Shown: one piece after another, positions 17,372 through 26,514 of the stretch
Position numbering within the stretch: the stretch's first letter is position 1
Layout of the letters: each line of letters begins with the position of its first letter
Origin: Flavobacteriales bacterium
Lineage (GTDB): Bacteria; Bacteroidota; Bacteroidia; Flavobacteriales_F; PHOS-HE28
Assembly (NCBI GenBank): GCA_016703105.1
Contig: JADJCS010000017.1
Coordinates: forward strand, 174,645 to 238,644
DNA length: 64,000 bases
Direction of reading: 5' to 3'
The notes under the pieces: model-generated
What the model saw: only the letters and a program-made list of their open reading frames with translations
Databases searched by the model: none
What the model was told of the DNA's origin: nothing
Made by a program: the position numbers and the translations under genes

Positions 17372-20300
17372 CTATCGTTCGATCACCAAACGTTCCATGG
17401 TGGTGCTTTCGCCCGAGGTGATGTGCACGAAATAGACCCCGTTGGCCAGTGCTCCATCCAGCGCTATCGACCGGTTCAGCGCACCGGCCTGCGCGGGCAG
17501 AACCACCTGCATCACGCGCCTGCCATGGAGGTCGAGGAAGTCCACGGAGACGGTCGTGGCCAACTCGCCCAGTGCGTCGCCCATCAAATAGAGCAGATCA
17601 CCCTGGTTGGGGTTGGGATGGATGCGGAACGTGCTGGGACCCGCGGCCTCCATGGAGCGCGGAGCTGCGGCGGGGGTGTTGTCAATGGTGACCTGGCAAC
17701 TGGGACCATACGGGCAGTAGGTCGTGCCACCATCGAAGCTGGCTTGTACGGTGACATCGTAGGTGTCGCCATCCACCAAGGGCTGCGTCACCCAGCTCAG
17801 CAGAAGCGTGATGCTGGTACTGGCGATGGTCCGCGTGAAGCCACCACCGACCTTGTCGAAGCGAAAGCGGTATTTGTTCGCTCCGGACACCGGGTTGGCG
17901 TGCACCTTGTCACTGCCGTTGAAGACACGGGTGACACCGCAGCTGAACGAGGGGCTGTTCGGGTTGTTGACCAGCTGGGTGGGCGGGCAGGGCTGGGTGG
18001 ACGGCATGCGGAAGCGGCATGCAGGGCCGAACTCGGCATACGTGCCGTTCACCCGGCTGCGCACGCGGACGTTCAATAACACATCATAGGGCACGGGGAG
18101 CGTGACCATGCTGCTGATCTTGAGATGGCAGGCGCGCACCGCGTTCGCCGGGCCGAAGCCACCGCTGGTGGCATGGTCGCGGAAGATGCGCCGGCTGTAC
18201 CCACCATCGGGGTTCAAGAACCAGAACTGGTAGCCATCGTCGGTCTGGTTACCGATGCCCCATTGCGCACTGACGCCAGCGTTCGGGGAGGCGATGATGA
18301 ATTCGTTCGCGGTCCAGGTTTCCTTGTCACAACTGCCGACGATCAACTTATCGGTGCCGATGGGAACGTGGAACGCCAGCGGTGCCGAGCTGGTGAAGGT
18401 GAAGTCCTGCCCGTCGCCCCAGTTGTCGATGATGCGTTCGCCCGCCGCGTTCTTCAGGCGGTAGCCGCCCGGAGCGATGCCGTCACCCAGGCTATCGTAC
18501 ACGCGCAGTTCGTGGTATCCAATGGGTAGGCAGCAGGGTTCGTACACCATGGTGTTCGCGGCATAGCCGCCGCCGGAGCAATAGGGCGTACCACCCCCTT
18601 GCGGCACGATCTCCCAGGTGGTTTGTGCCGGGCTCGCATCGGTCTTCAGCTCCAAGGTGAGGTTCTCCGTGCAACTCACACCCAGTGGGTCGAACTCGTA
18701 GAGATCATGCAGGAAACCGGTACCGAGGTATCCTTTGCCACCAATGCCGAACGCGGCCGCCCCGAAGCGCGATTGTCCGGGTACGTTCGCCTGCTGGGTC
18801 CATGTGTTGTTGCTGGGATCGAAGGCCCAGAGGTCCGAGGCTACGATGAGGCCATCGTTCCCCGTGCCGACATAGCCGATCGCACCGATGCTGAAGCCGA
18901 CGTTCAGGAACTGGCCGGTACCGGGGTAGTTGGCCTTCTGGGTCCAGGTATCCAGGCCTGGATCATATTCCCACCAATCGGTCATATAGGTATTGGCCGC
19001 ATCCGTGCCAAGGCCGAAGTAGGCCTTGTTGCCAATGCCGATGGCCGTGGGGCACCAGCGGCCCGAGCCACCGAAATTGGCCTTCGGGCTCCACGTGTCC
19101 AGCACGGGATCATATTCCCAGATATCCAAGGGCCGCAGGAACGCACCGTCGACGCCCAAGCCCGCGTACCCTTTCCCCCCCGCGGACACGCCCACAGCGG
19201 TGCCCCGCCCGCCACCTCCGAAGGGAGCTTTGGCGGACCAGGTGTTCAACGTCGCATCGTAGGCCCAGAAGTCATTGGGGTAACTGGGATAACCGCTGCC
19301 CACGTATCCGTTGTTGCCGATCGCGAAGCAGATCGCATGGAACCGACCCGTGGAGGGGAAGTCGGCCTTCTGGCTCCAGGTACCGGTACCCGGATCGAAC
19401 TCCCACAGATCGGTCTGCACGCCGCCATTGACCAGACCCATGCCGATGTATCCTTTACCACCGATGGCGAAATAGATGGCGCCGAACCGATCGGTGCCGC
19501 CCAAACCGGTGCGCGCGGTCCAACTGTTCGCGCCGGGGTCATACCGCCAGACATCGGTGAAAGCAGGGAAAGAGGTACCTCCCGTACCGGTATAGCCATA
19601 GCCGCCCACGGCGAAGGCGACCGCGAACACACGGCCACCGATGGGCACGGCGGCCTTCGGTGTCCAGGCATCCAACACCGTGTCGTAGGCGAAAAGATCG
19701 CCGAAGTAATTGGAGCCATCGCTCCCGTTCACCACGTAGCCGGTGCTCCCGATCGCGAAGCCGGAAGCCCCGTAGCGGGCCACCATCGGTGCGCCCGCTT
19801 TCGCGGTCCAGGAATCAGCGACCGGGTCGAAGCACCACAGATCGGTCTGCAAGCCGAAGCCCGCATAGTTTCCAGCGCCGATATAGGCGTTGCCGCCAAC
19901 GACGAACACGTAAGAGGAGCTGCGGGTCCCGCCGCCATGCGCGGCTTTCGCGGTCCACGCATCCGTGTTGGGATCGTACTCCCACATGTCGGCGACCTCG
20001 CTCACCGAAGTGGTGCCGGTCCCGATATAACCTTTCGTACCGATGGCGAAACCGACCGCACCATTTCGGCCCGCGCCCGGGAAGTTGGCCTTGGCCGCCC
20101 ACGTGTTCGATCCCGGGTCGTATTCCCAGAAGTCCTGGCCCAAGAGCGGCGGCCCGTTAAGCCAGCCCGTGCCCACGTATCCCTTGGTCCCGATGGCGAA
20201 GGCCACCCCCAGATAGCGGCCACCGCCGGTGAGGCTGGCCTTCTGCGCCCAGCTGTTGGTGCCGGGATCGAATTCCCATAGATCGTCGAAGTAGGGCGAT

Positions 20301-20494
20301 GCCGGACCCTGGCCGAAACCCACGTAGGCTTTGCTGCCCACTACGAAGCTCACCGCGCCCATCCGGCTCAGCGGACCGTTGGGCTGGTGGAAGCCCACAT
20401 CGTTCTTCTGCGTCCAAGAACCAGGAAGCGCCGAGGCGGTGTTCAATGCGATCGCCGCAGCGATCGAAAGGGAGAAATGGATCCGGTAGCGCAT
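17372..20494 (-). CDS. Kelch-repeat T9SS type A cargo protein
   Basis: A 1040-residue secreted protein. The signal peptide (HFSLSIAAAIALNTASALPG) is followed by about twelve Kelch repeats of roughly 48 residues with the pattern DLWEFDPGTNSWAQKA...GRxxxVxFAIGxKGYVGxG, enough for two beta-propellers (residues about 25-620). After that comes the Cys/acidic-loop domain shared with the 15605-16987 protein (YDSLGDGIAPGGYRLKN) and a type A sorting domain (VDFLDLHGRRVMQVVL ... GVYFVHITSGES). Kelch propellers bind carbohydrate or protein. It lies 11 bp after a DUF4907 lipoprotein gene, a pairing I have seen in other Bacteroidota. Confidence 0.9.
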   Translation of the reverse strand: MRYRIHFSLSIAAAIALNTASALPGSWTQKNDVGFHQPNGPLSRMGAVSFVVGSKAYVGFGQGPASPYFDDLWEFDPGTNSWAQKASLTGGGRYLGVAFAIGTKGYVGTGWLNGPPLLGQDFWEYDPGSNTWAAKANFPGAGRNGAVGFAIGTKGYIGTGTTSVSEVADMWEYDPNTDAWTAKAAHGGGTRSSSYVFVVGGNAYIGAGNYAGFGLQTDLWCFDPVADSWTAKAGAPMVARYGASGFAIGSTGYVVNGSDGSNYFGDLFAYDTVLDAWTPKAAVPIGGRVFAVAFAVGGYGYTGTGGTSFPAFTDVWRYDPGANSWTARTGLGGTDRFGAIYFAIGGKGYIGMGLVNGGVQTDLWEFDPGTGTWSQKADFPSTGRFHAICFAIGNNGYVGSGYPSYPNDFWAYDATLNTWSAKAPFGGGGRGTAVGVSAGGKGYAGLGVDGAFLRPLDIWEYDPVLDTWSPKANFGGSGRWCPTAIGIGNKAYFGLGTDAANTYMTDWWEYDPGLDTWTQKANYPGTGQFLNVGFSIGAIGYVGTGNDGLIVASDLWAFDPSNNTWTQQANVPGQSRFGAAAFGIGGKGYLGTGFLHDLYEFDPLGVSCTENLTLELKTDASPAQTTWEIVPQGGGTPYCSGGGYAANTMVYEPCCLPIGYHELRVYDSLGDGIAPGGYRLKNAAGERIIDNWGDGQDFTFTSSAPLAFHVPIGTDKLIVGSCDKETWTANEFIIASPNAGVSAQWGIGNQTDDGYQFWFLNPDGGYSRRIFRDHATSGGFGPANAVRACHLKISSMVTLPVPYDVLLNVRVRSRVNGTYAEFGPACRFRMPSTQPCPPTQLVNNPNSPSFSCGVTRVFNGSDKVHANPVSGANKYRFRFDKVGGGFTRTIASTSITLLLSWVTQPLVDGDTYDVTVQASFDGGTTYCPYGPSCQVTIDNTPAAAPRSMEAAGPSTFRIHPNPNQGDLLYLMGDALGELATTVSVDFLDLHGRRVMQVVLPAQAGALNRSIALDGALANGVYFVHITSGESTTMERLVIER

Positions 20495-20505
20495 GGTTCC
20501 AGTGA

Positions 20506-20943
20506 TCAGAGTTTCAGGCCCAAGTTTTTCAGTTCTTCATTGCTGACGGTAGGGGGCATCTCCCCGTGCCGGATCTTTCCGATCACCAGTTCAGCGAGTT
20601 TCTCCGCATCCGCTTTTGTGCGGCAGCCTTCCACGCCGGGCTGTCCAGGCATATTGGTCTGCTGGATCAGCAGTTCGCCGTCACTGAGTATGGCATAACC
20701 GAACGTGCCGTTGGGTGCGTCGATGATGCGGTAGGTAAGCGCAGCGCCGGCATGGGCGCTAGCGGTGGGGAACTGCGCGGCCGTTGACGGGCCTCCTCCG
20801 GGCACTGGTGTATGCGTAGGTGCTGGGAGATCGGTGGATGGCCGATCGGTCGCACGTTCCGAGGCCGCACGATCGGTGCATGCTCCGATGGACAGGATCG
20901 CGAATGCCGGTACGGCACCGAAGAAAGAAGAGCGGGTACACAT
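20506..20943 (-). CDS. DUF4907 lipoprotein
   Basis: A 145-residue lipoprotein. The signal peptide ends in the lipobox SIGAC with Cys at about 22, followed by a Pro/Thr-rich spacer. The C-terminal 75 residues match DUF4907: YRIIDAPNGTFGYAILSDGE, LLIQQTNMPGQPG, CRTKADAEKLAELVIGKI and MPPTVSNEELKNLG. It precedes the Kelch protein by 11 bp, so they are likely co-transcribed and may act together at the outer membrane. The role of the domain is unknown. Confidence 0.85.
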   Translation of the reverse strand: MCTRSSFFGAVPAFAILSIGACTDRAASERATDRPSTDLPAPTHTPVPGGGPSTAAQFPTASAHAGAALTYRIIDAPNGTFGYAILSDGELLIQQTNMPGQPGVEGCRTKADAEKLAELVIGKIRHGEMPPTVSNEELKNLGLKL

Positions 20944-20965
20944 GTGCGGGCCGCGGAAGCCGGTT

Positions 20966-20973
20966 TGAAAGTA
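20966..20973 (-). promoter_or_regulatory. putative -7 element for the DUF4907-Kelch operon
   Basis: The minus strand reads TACTTTCA 23 bp before the ATG, one base from the octamer before lptD and the amidase gene. Confidence 0.4.
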
Positions 20974-21118
20974 AACGGTTCATCCCGTTCGCGACCTACT
21001 TGTTCATAACCTGCGGTCCGGCCGAAAATGGAAGGGTGCCCGCGGGGGGGCACCGTTCCATCCCCGTGGCACGTTCAGCAGCGCACGATCATAGGCTCCT
21101 TTGCGGGCTGGTGGTATG

Positions 21119-21367
21119 CTACGGCAACTGCGCGTTCCGCACCGCGGTAGGCACACTGCCGCCGATGTTCTGCAAGAGTATATCGCGATCGTTCGCACTG
21201 CCCGCGTACTTCACCTGGCCGTTCAGGTTGATGTCCTCCTGGCGGTACTGGCCGCTCACCGTGTTCGTAGGTACAGTGCCACCGATGGCGGTGAGTAGGG
21301 CATCGCGATCATTGCCATTGCCGGCGTATTTCAGTTGTCCGTTCGAGTTCACGTCGCCGGCCCATAG
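21119..21367 (-). repeat. tail-module repeat, copy 1 (3' end of gene)
   Basis: The DNA encoding the two dockerin-like segments and the NAQLP end. It is the most diverged of the six copies at the middle (GNGNDRDALL) but nearly identical over the last 100 bp. Confidence 0.8.
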
Positions 21368-22410
21368 GGCCATTACCGCGCCTATGGTCTTGCGGGCATC
21401 GGTGCCGAAGGTTAGTGTAGCTGGGTTCCGATAGTCGATGGAGGTGGCGGTCAAGTTCAAAGCGAGCGCCGTGGCGGTCATCGCACCCAGATGGTTGCGG
21501 TGGCGAACGACCACGTAATAGCTGCCCGGTATGTTGCCGATCGTCACGTTCGATACCCCATCCGCAGCGCTCACCACATCGCCATCGCGTTGCACCAGAC
21601 CATGCCGCGTGGCCACCAGCACGGTGGGATCGGTGCTGCTGCGCAGCTCGATCCGCACCCAATCCACAATGGCGTCGGTGCCGCTCACCGCCAGGACACC
21701 CGCAGTAGTGGTCTCCGCGCCGCCGCTGGCAGCGTTGGGGTAACCCAATGCAGTATAGGGTTCAATGGAGGGCACCGTTCCGGCCGCACGCAGGTCATCG
21801 CGCATCAGCAACGTACCGGTGTCATAGGGTCCTTCCAAATGCAACTTGACCGCCAACGGCACGGCACAGGATCCGATGAACACGGACGTCTGTTCGATGA
21901 TACCGGTCTTACTAACTCCGCCCAGGGAGATGAAGTAGTTGGTGTCGGAAGGTTGACCGAACGCATTGCTCACGATCTGGAACGTTGTGCAGCCCGTGTT
22001 CCCATTTACTGGAACGGTCATCCGTGCCATACACCTGCGGTCCAAACTTCACCGGGGCACGTGGTGCTCATGGGGTCGAAGCCGAAAGCGCTATACGTGC
22101 GGAATATCGTCCCACTGGCGGTCACTTGCGGTGTGGAGGATAGGCTGAAGCCCGCAGCACAATACTGAACGCGCGTGCCGAGCGTGGCGGGAGAGGTCGC
22201 TGGCCAACTGATCGTGAATTGAACAGCACTGACGATGCCGGAAAAGCCCTGACCGTTGGGCCGGACCCGGACCTCCAATGTGCCCGGTGTACTTCCTTCC
22301 ACCAGGTCAATGTCCACGCTAGTGGGGTTCTGCGCCACAGCCGCACCCAGGAGTACCAAAGTGCCTTGAAGAACCAGCAGCATGCGCCGCATCATCCTGA
22401 TATGTGCCAT
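21119..22410 (-). CDS. secreted protein with NAQLP-ending C-terminal module (one frameshift)
   Basis: About 430 residues in two frames. The first part starts with a signal peptide (LLVLQGTLVLLGAAVAQ) and a cohesin-like or TonB-plug-like beta domain (VDIDLVEGSTPGTLEVRVRP ... QFTISWPATSPATLG). The frame breaks near 22025-22035 (...WTAGVWHG versus ...RMTVPVNGNTG) and continues to the end. The last 230 residues form the shared module: LHLEGPYDTGTLLMRDDL, AIVDWVRIELRS, YYVVVRHRNHLGAMTA, and two dockerin-like segments GDVNSNGQLKYAGNGNDRD and EDINLNGQVKYAGSANDRD, ending NAQLP. There is no standard T9SS tail. The single-base break is probably a sequencing error. Confidence 0.78.
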
Positions 22411-22439
22411 GTGGGCAGGCCTTTTTCCGGCCATGCGTT

Positions 22440-22448
22440 TGAAAGTTA
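22440..22448 (-). promoter_or_regulatory. putative -7 element for the 21119-22410 gene
   Basis: The minus strand reads TAACTTTCA 30 bp before ATG 22410, in the same context as the site before the DUF4907 gene (CTTTCAAAC follows in both). Confidence 0.35.
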
Positions 22449-22641
22449 ACCGAATTCCTCGGTTGGCTTTTTATGCTCCTCGCCGGGAAGGAGCGTGTTC
22501 AAGAGGATCACGGACGCGTCAGGGTGAAGTGATCTTTCATTGCCGGTGGCGAGGCCCGAGGAGGAGGACACTCGTCCCAATTCCAAAAAGATCGCCTTCG
22601 CGTCGAAGACGAACGCTCGCGAACAAGGAGCGGAACAGACT

Positions 22642-22890
22642 CTACGGCAACTGCGCGTTCCTCACCGCCGTAGGCACACTCCCGCCGATGTTCTGCAAGA
22701 GTATATCGCGATCGTTCGCGCTACCGGCGTACTTCACCTGGCCGTTCATGTTAATGTCCTCCTGGCGGTATTGGCCGCTCAGCGTGTTCGTAGGTACTGT
22801 GCCACCGATGGCGGTGAGGATCGGATCGCGATCGTTGTTGCTGCCGGCGTACTTCAGTTGGTTGTTGAAGGTGACATCGCCGGCCCACAA
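22642..22890 (-). repeat. tail-module repeat, copy 2
   Basis: The same 3' cassette as at 21119. The similarity to copy 4 extends past the stop codon: AGACGAACGCTCG precedes both on the plus strand. Confidence 0.8.
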
Positions 22891-23699
22891 TGCTTGTGTG
22901 GGGAAGGTGCCCGTGATACTCTTGCGCGCCTGCGTGCCAAAGGTGGATGTGCCCGCCAGTGAAAGGTCAACACTAGTGGTGGTGTTGCTCAACGCCACGC
23001 CGTTCAGTGTCATCGCCCCCAAGTGGTTGCGGTGCCGCAGGGCCACGCGGTAAGTACCGGGTGCTTGCGTGAAGATGACCGGGCTGATCCCGTTCGTAGA
23101 CACCACATCGCCATCGCGCTGGATCAGTGCGGCGCGGCTGGCGACTATGCTCGCGGGGTTGGTGTTATCGTGCAATTCCACCACCACCCAATCCACAATG
23201 GCGTTATTGCCGGTGGTGGTGAGCGTGGCTGCGCCAACCGCTTCGCCACCGCCGCTGCTGGCGGCGTAACCGAGGGCGCTGTAGGGCTCGGTGCCGGGAA
23301 TCAGGCTGGCGCTCCGTAAGGCATCGCTCATAAGACCCGTGCTCGCGCTGTACGGACCTTCGAGCATGCCACGCAAGGAGAGTAGCACCTGCAGCGACGG
23401 ACTGAAATTCGAGGTGACCTCTCCGCGCCCGTTGCCCCCACTGAAGATGTTGGAAGCGACCGTGGGAGCATGCAGCGCCGCCACATCACCACGGCCATCA
23501 CCGCCGCTGAAAATGTCGGACGCAATGTTCGCTTGCGAGAATAGCGAACGATATCGCCACGGCCTGCTCCACCACCATATTGAGCCTGAACTCCTAACGG
23601 CATCAAGCATACCAATAGAGGAAATGATCGCACCAAGGCGTACCAAGATGCTGGTCGGAATGGATGCCGTGTAAAGGACCGATGCATGGTCCAGGTCAT
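22642..23699 (-). CDS. GRGD-repeat protein with NAQLP-ending module (one frameshift)
   Basis: About 352 residues. ATG 23699 overlaps the stop of the upstream FGE-fold gene (ATGA), so the two are coupled. A signal peptide (SFPLLVCLMPLGVQAQ) leads into three repeats of about 22 residues: YGGGAGRGDI, ASDIFSGGDGRGDVA and ASNIFSGGNGRGEVT. The shared C-terminal module follows (LRGMLEGPYSASTGLMSDAL ... NAQLP). The frame breaks once near 23550-23560, between GRGDIV and LFSQANIAS; a one-base change restores it. A related, longer protein lies at 56805-59175, also after an FGE-fold gene. Confidence 0.8.
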
Positions 23700-25299
23700 G
23701 GAGCGGTGCGTACCCCGCGAGTGCCCAAGTCCGCTGAACGGTAATCCTGAGCTCTTGTGCTGTAACAACGATCACAGACCGTATAAGGTGTGGAGCTGAA
23801 GTAACCCCCATGTACACCAACTCCTATTCCGGTTGAGGAGTCCGGCCAATTCACCCCGTTCGCATTCCCGCTGCCAAGGATGGCGCCGCTTCCATGCCTT
23901 CCTGTAAAGGCCCGACCTTGGGTGTTGCCGATCGTCACCACGGTCTCCCAAAGATTGCTCGTAAGCTCCATGATGCCGTAATAGCTTGCGCCTGCCGTTA
24001 CCCGACCCGAACTGCTGACATTGGCGGCGAAAATACCGCCGCGTATGGGGCCTCCGATCGTCCCGCCCCCCGTAGCAGGTGTGATCGCATTGCCCAGGGT
24101 GGTGCTGTAGTTCGTGGCAATGCCTTCGTTGGCAGCCCCTGGATTCGACAGGGTATACGCGCTACCAGCGATGGTGTTGGTGCCCCATGCGTATTCATTC
24201 GGTACGGGAGGTAAAGTGCCGCGACAGGCCTTCTCTAGCTCCAGTTCTGTCATTGGCCTCAACCCGCTCCAATCCAGATAGGCCGCCATGCTGTACCATG
24301 ATATGTGATTGCAAGCGATGGTCATGCCATCGTTCGCTTCACCGTATATGCCGTCCGCATCGAAGTTGCAGGCGTAGACCGCTGGTATCGTGGAGGGTGT
24401 GCCAGGAGTTTGGATGTCGATCCCGTTCCGTTGTGCGGTGGCAGTGCCCAAGGTGGAGAGAAGCGCCCCCGTGCCCGCAGCGGAATTCGGAGGTTGGGCG
24501 GTATGGACCGCTTGCTGCGTGTAAGTGAGCGAATTGAGGAATTCTACATAGCCCTGCTGGCTTAACTCATACTTCATGCAGTAAAAGGCGGCATATCCTT
24601 TCGGGAAGGCAGCCGCCAGCGTGCCTGTAGGAACGGTAGCATAAGAACACCCGACGGGAGGGGTCGTTACCCATAAATTCCCCGCACCCGTGCCGACCGT
24701 GATGGCATCTTCCGCTGTGATCTGCCTTGGAACGGAGGCCCCTGAAATCAGGAGCCGTCGGTGAAGGATCCGCCCTCAGTTCCGCCGGCCCCCAGGTAGA
24801 AACTCCCTTGGGGCACATAAACCATCTCGATGGCGAAGACCTGGAGTTGGGCCACATCATTGAAGACCAAGCCCAATGCGCTATAGTTCCATTGCAATTG
24901 CAAGTTGAACAGGGCAAGGTTCCCGGTTCCGACCGCATTGCGGTAGATGAACACTCCTAGCGCAGGGTTGGTGCTGGCGTTGTACACCCCCCCCGGAAAA
25001 GACAGGCCCAAATCCACCTGACTGCCCGTAGGTGCCACATGTCCGGTGTTACTCAGCTCCACCGGTTGCCAATCGCCCGTAGTACTGGTACGATACTTCA
25101 CGAATACCCAGGCGGCATCCCAGTTGCTCACCACGCCACCGCGCCAGCTGTTCTCCCAACTCAAGTCGAACTGGATCTTGGCACTGGTGCCGGTGTTGCC
25201 CGTAAGCGTGGCGTTGGCCACTTGGATGTTGTTGGCCGTGCCCGCAGTGTGGAGCAATAGACCGAGGGCAAGGCACGAAGTGATCCTCAATAGGGTCAT
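23696..25299 (-). CDS. secreted FGE/SUMF1-fold protein (one frameshift)
   Basis: About 534 residues. A signal peptide (LLRITSCLALGLLLHTAG) is followed by a beta domain found in all five copies (NNIQVANATL ... FDLSWENSWRGG, NWDAAWVFVKYR), a linker with IEMVYVPQGSFYLG, then the FGE-sulfatase fold (MKYELSQQGYVEFLNSLTY, NHISWYSMAAYLDWSGLRPM, ELEKACRG, YYGIMELTSNLWE) ending TRGVRTAP. The frame breaks near 24745-24755. True FGE converts a sulfatase Cys to formylglycine using a conserved Cys pair. Only CDRC is present here, other copies lack Cys in this region, and there is no sulfatase nearby, so a binding role is more likely. Confidence 0.82.
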
Positions 25300-25546
25300 G
25301 GCAGGTGAGATCGGTTCAGGATACCGATAGCCAAGTTGGGTAAATTCCTGGAACACGCAAGCCCCCCGGCTCCTGCGCGGTCCAGCAAAGCATGCCGAGT
25401 GACCCGATCACGGCTTTCGTCCGCAAAACAAAAGATCCGCGACGACCAGACCGTTCATCTTTGGACGGCTTTGTATGTCCAAATGGTATTACCGCCGTAG
25501 CAAGCTGCTTGCGATGTTCGAATTGTCGATCGCGCGATGGATCGAG

Positions 25547-25924
25547 CTATACCAACTTCAACCCTTTGATCGGCTTGAAGTGCTTCTTGTTCAGTGTCAG
25601 CAATGGCACATCATGCGCCATGGCTGTGGCGGCGATCAGGTGATCGGCGAGGTGGACGTGATGCTCCGGGGCGATGTGTTTGAGGATCTCGCGGAACCTT
25701 TGGCTCACCTCCATGGTGAAGGGTAGAATGTCGAAATTCGTGGTGAGTTCCTTGTGATGCCGGTCGTATTCCGCCTTGTTCCGGGCACCGGCCAGGATCT
25801 CTGCGAGCACCACATCGCAGATCACCAGCGATGATCCGCTCGCTCGCTCCGATGCGGCGAACGCCACCGCTTCCCGGCGCATCCTGCCTATAAGGATGCT
25901 CGTGTCGATCAGGACCGTTTCCAT
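25547..25924 (-). CDS. vapC: VapC-type PIN-domain toxin
   Basis: A 125-residue PIN-domain ribonuclease. Acidic active-site residues are visible: VLIDTSILIGR (Asp near 7), DVVLAEILAG (Glu near 42), and HVHLADHLIAATAMAH (Asp near 95), followed by LLTLNKKHFKPI. ATG 25924 overlaps the antitoxin end by 16 bp, the usual arrangement for coupled translation. VapC toxins cut tRNA or rRNA unless bound by their antitoxin. A remnant of a second copy lies at 56424-56481. Confidence 0.88.
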   Translation of the reverse strand: METVLIDTSILIGRMRREAVAFAASERASGSSLVICDVVLAEILAGARNKAEYDRHHKELTTNFDILPFTMEVSQRFREILKHIAPEHHVHLADHLIAATAMAHDVPLLTLNKKHFKPIKGLKLV

Positions 25925-26127
25925 GCCTTCTCGCGAAGCTTCTCCAGCGTGATATCGCGGCCCTCCCACACACCGTCCAGCCCGGCGAAAGGATCTTTCT
26001 CGCGTTTGGCCTCCCGCTCCACAAGTTCCACCACCAGCGCGGAGATGCTCTTCTTGCGCCGGCGGCTCAAGGCTGCAGCGGTGCGCTTGAAGCGGGGTGG
26101 AACGGAGAGCGTGAGCTTGGTGGTCAT
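25909..26127 (-). CDS. DUF6364-type antitoxin partnering VapC
   Basis: A 72-residue basic protein: TTKLTLSVPPRFKRTAAALS followed by RRRKKSISALVVELVEREA, a ribbon-helix-helix-like N-terminus for DNA binding, and an acidic C-terminal tail (KDPFAGLDGVWEGRDITLEK) that would neutralise the toxin. It precedes and overlaps vapC. Two ACGTAA sites upstream probably form its operator. Confidence 0.85.
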   Translation of the reverse strand: MTTKLTLSVPPRFKRTAAALSRRRKKSISALVVELVEREAKREKDPFAGLDGVWEGRDITLEKLREKAWKRS

Positions 26128-26163
26128 GGGATCACGTAATGAGTTGCCAAGATACGTAACGGA
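26128..26163 (-). promoter_or_regulatory. antitoxin promoter/operator with paired ACGTAA sites
   Basis: ACGTAA occurs at 26134-26139 and 26154-26159, 20 bp (two helical turns) apart, flanking a minus-strand TATCTTGG that resembles the -7 element. The same layout is kept before the second, decayed copy (56682-56707), which supports function as an autoregulatory operator. Confidence 0.55.
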
Positions 26164-26219
26164 TCAAGGGGCAAAAGACAAGGGTGCGGTCTCCGTGCCT
26201 GCCTGGCTCCGTGTGAGCA

Positions 26220-26240
26220 TGATCGGGCAATGACCGATCA
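26220..26240. repeat. inverted repeat between vapB promoter and tail gene
   Basis: TGATCGG, loop GCAATGA, CCGATCA. It lies 26 bp past the stop of the 26266-29412 gene and could end its transcript, though no T run follows. It is kept at 56759-56778 with a 6-base loop. Confidence 0.5.
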
Positions 26241-26265
26241 AAGTCTCTATGTGTGAGAAGGTGCG

Positions 26266-26514
26266 CTACGGCAACTGCGCGTTCCGCACCGCCGTAGGCA
26301 CACTCCCGCCGATGTTCTGCAAGAGGATATCGCGATCGTTCGCACTCCCGGCGTACTTCACCTGGCCGTTCATGTTGATGTCCTCTTGGCGGTATTGACC
26401 GCTCAATGTGTTCGTTGGCACCAGACCACCGATGGCGGTGAGGATGGGATCGCGATCGTTGTTGCTCCCGGCGTACTTGAGTTGGTTGTTAAAGGTGACA
26501 TCGCCCGCCCAAAG
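26266..26514 (-). repeat. tail-module repeat, copy 3
   Basis: Over about 120 bp (26338-26460) this copy is identical, as far as I can read, to copy 4 (29794-29916), although the proteins differ elsewhere. Confidence 0.85.

Noticed and set aside
18599..20281. 560-codon plus-strand frame opposite the Kelch gene
   Set aside because: A periodic mirror of the Kelch repeats; no start context and no recognisable protein family.
23696..25299. Active sulfatase-maturing formylglycine-generating enzyme
   Set aside because: No sulfatase is nearby, the active-site Cys pair is not kept across the copies, and the proteins are exported with an extra N-terminal domain.
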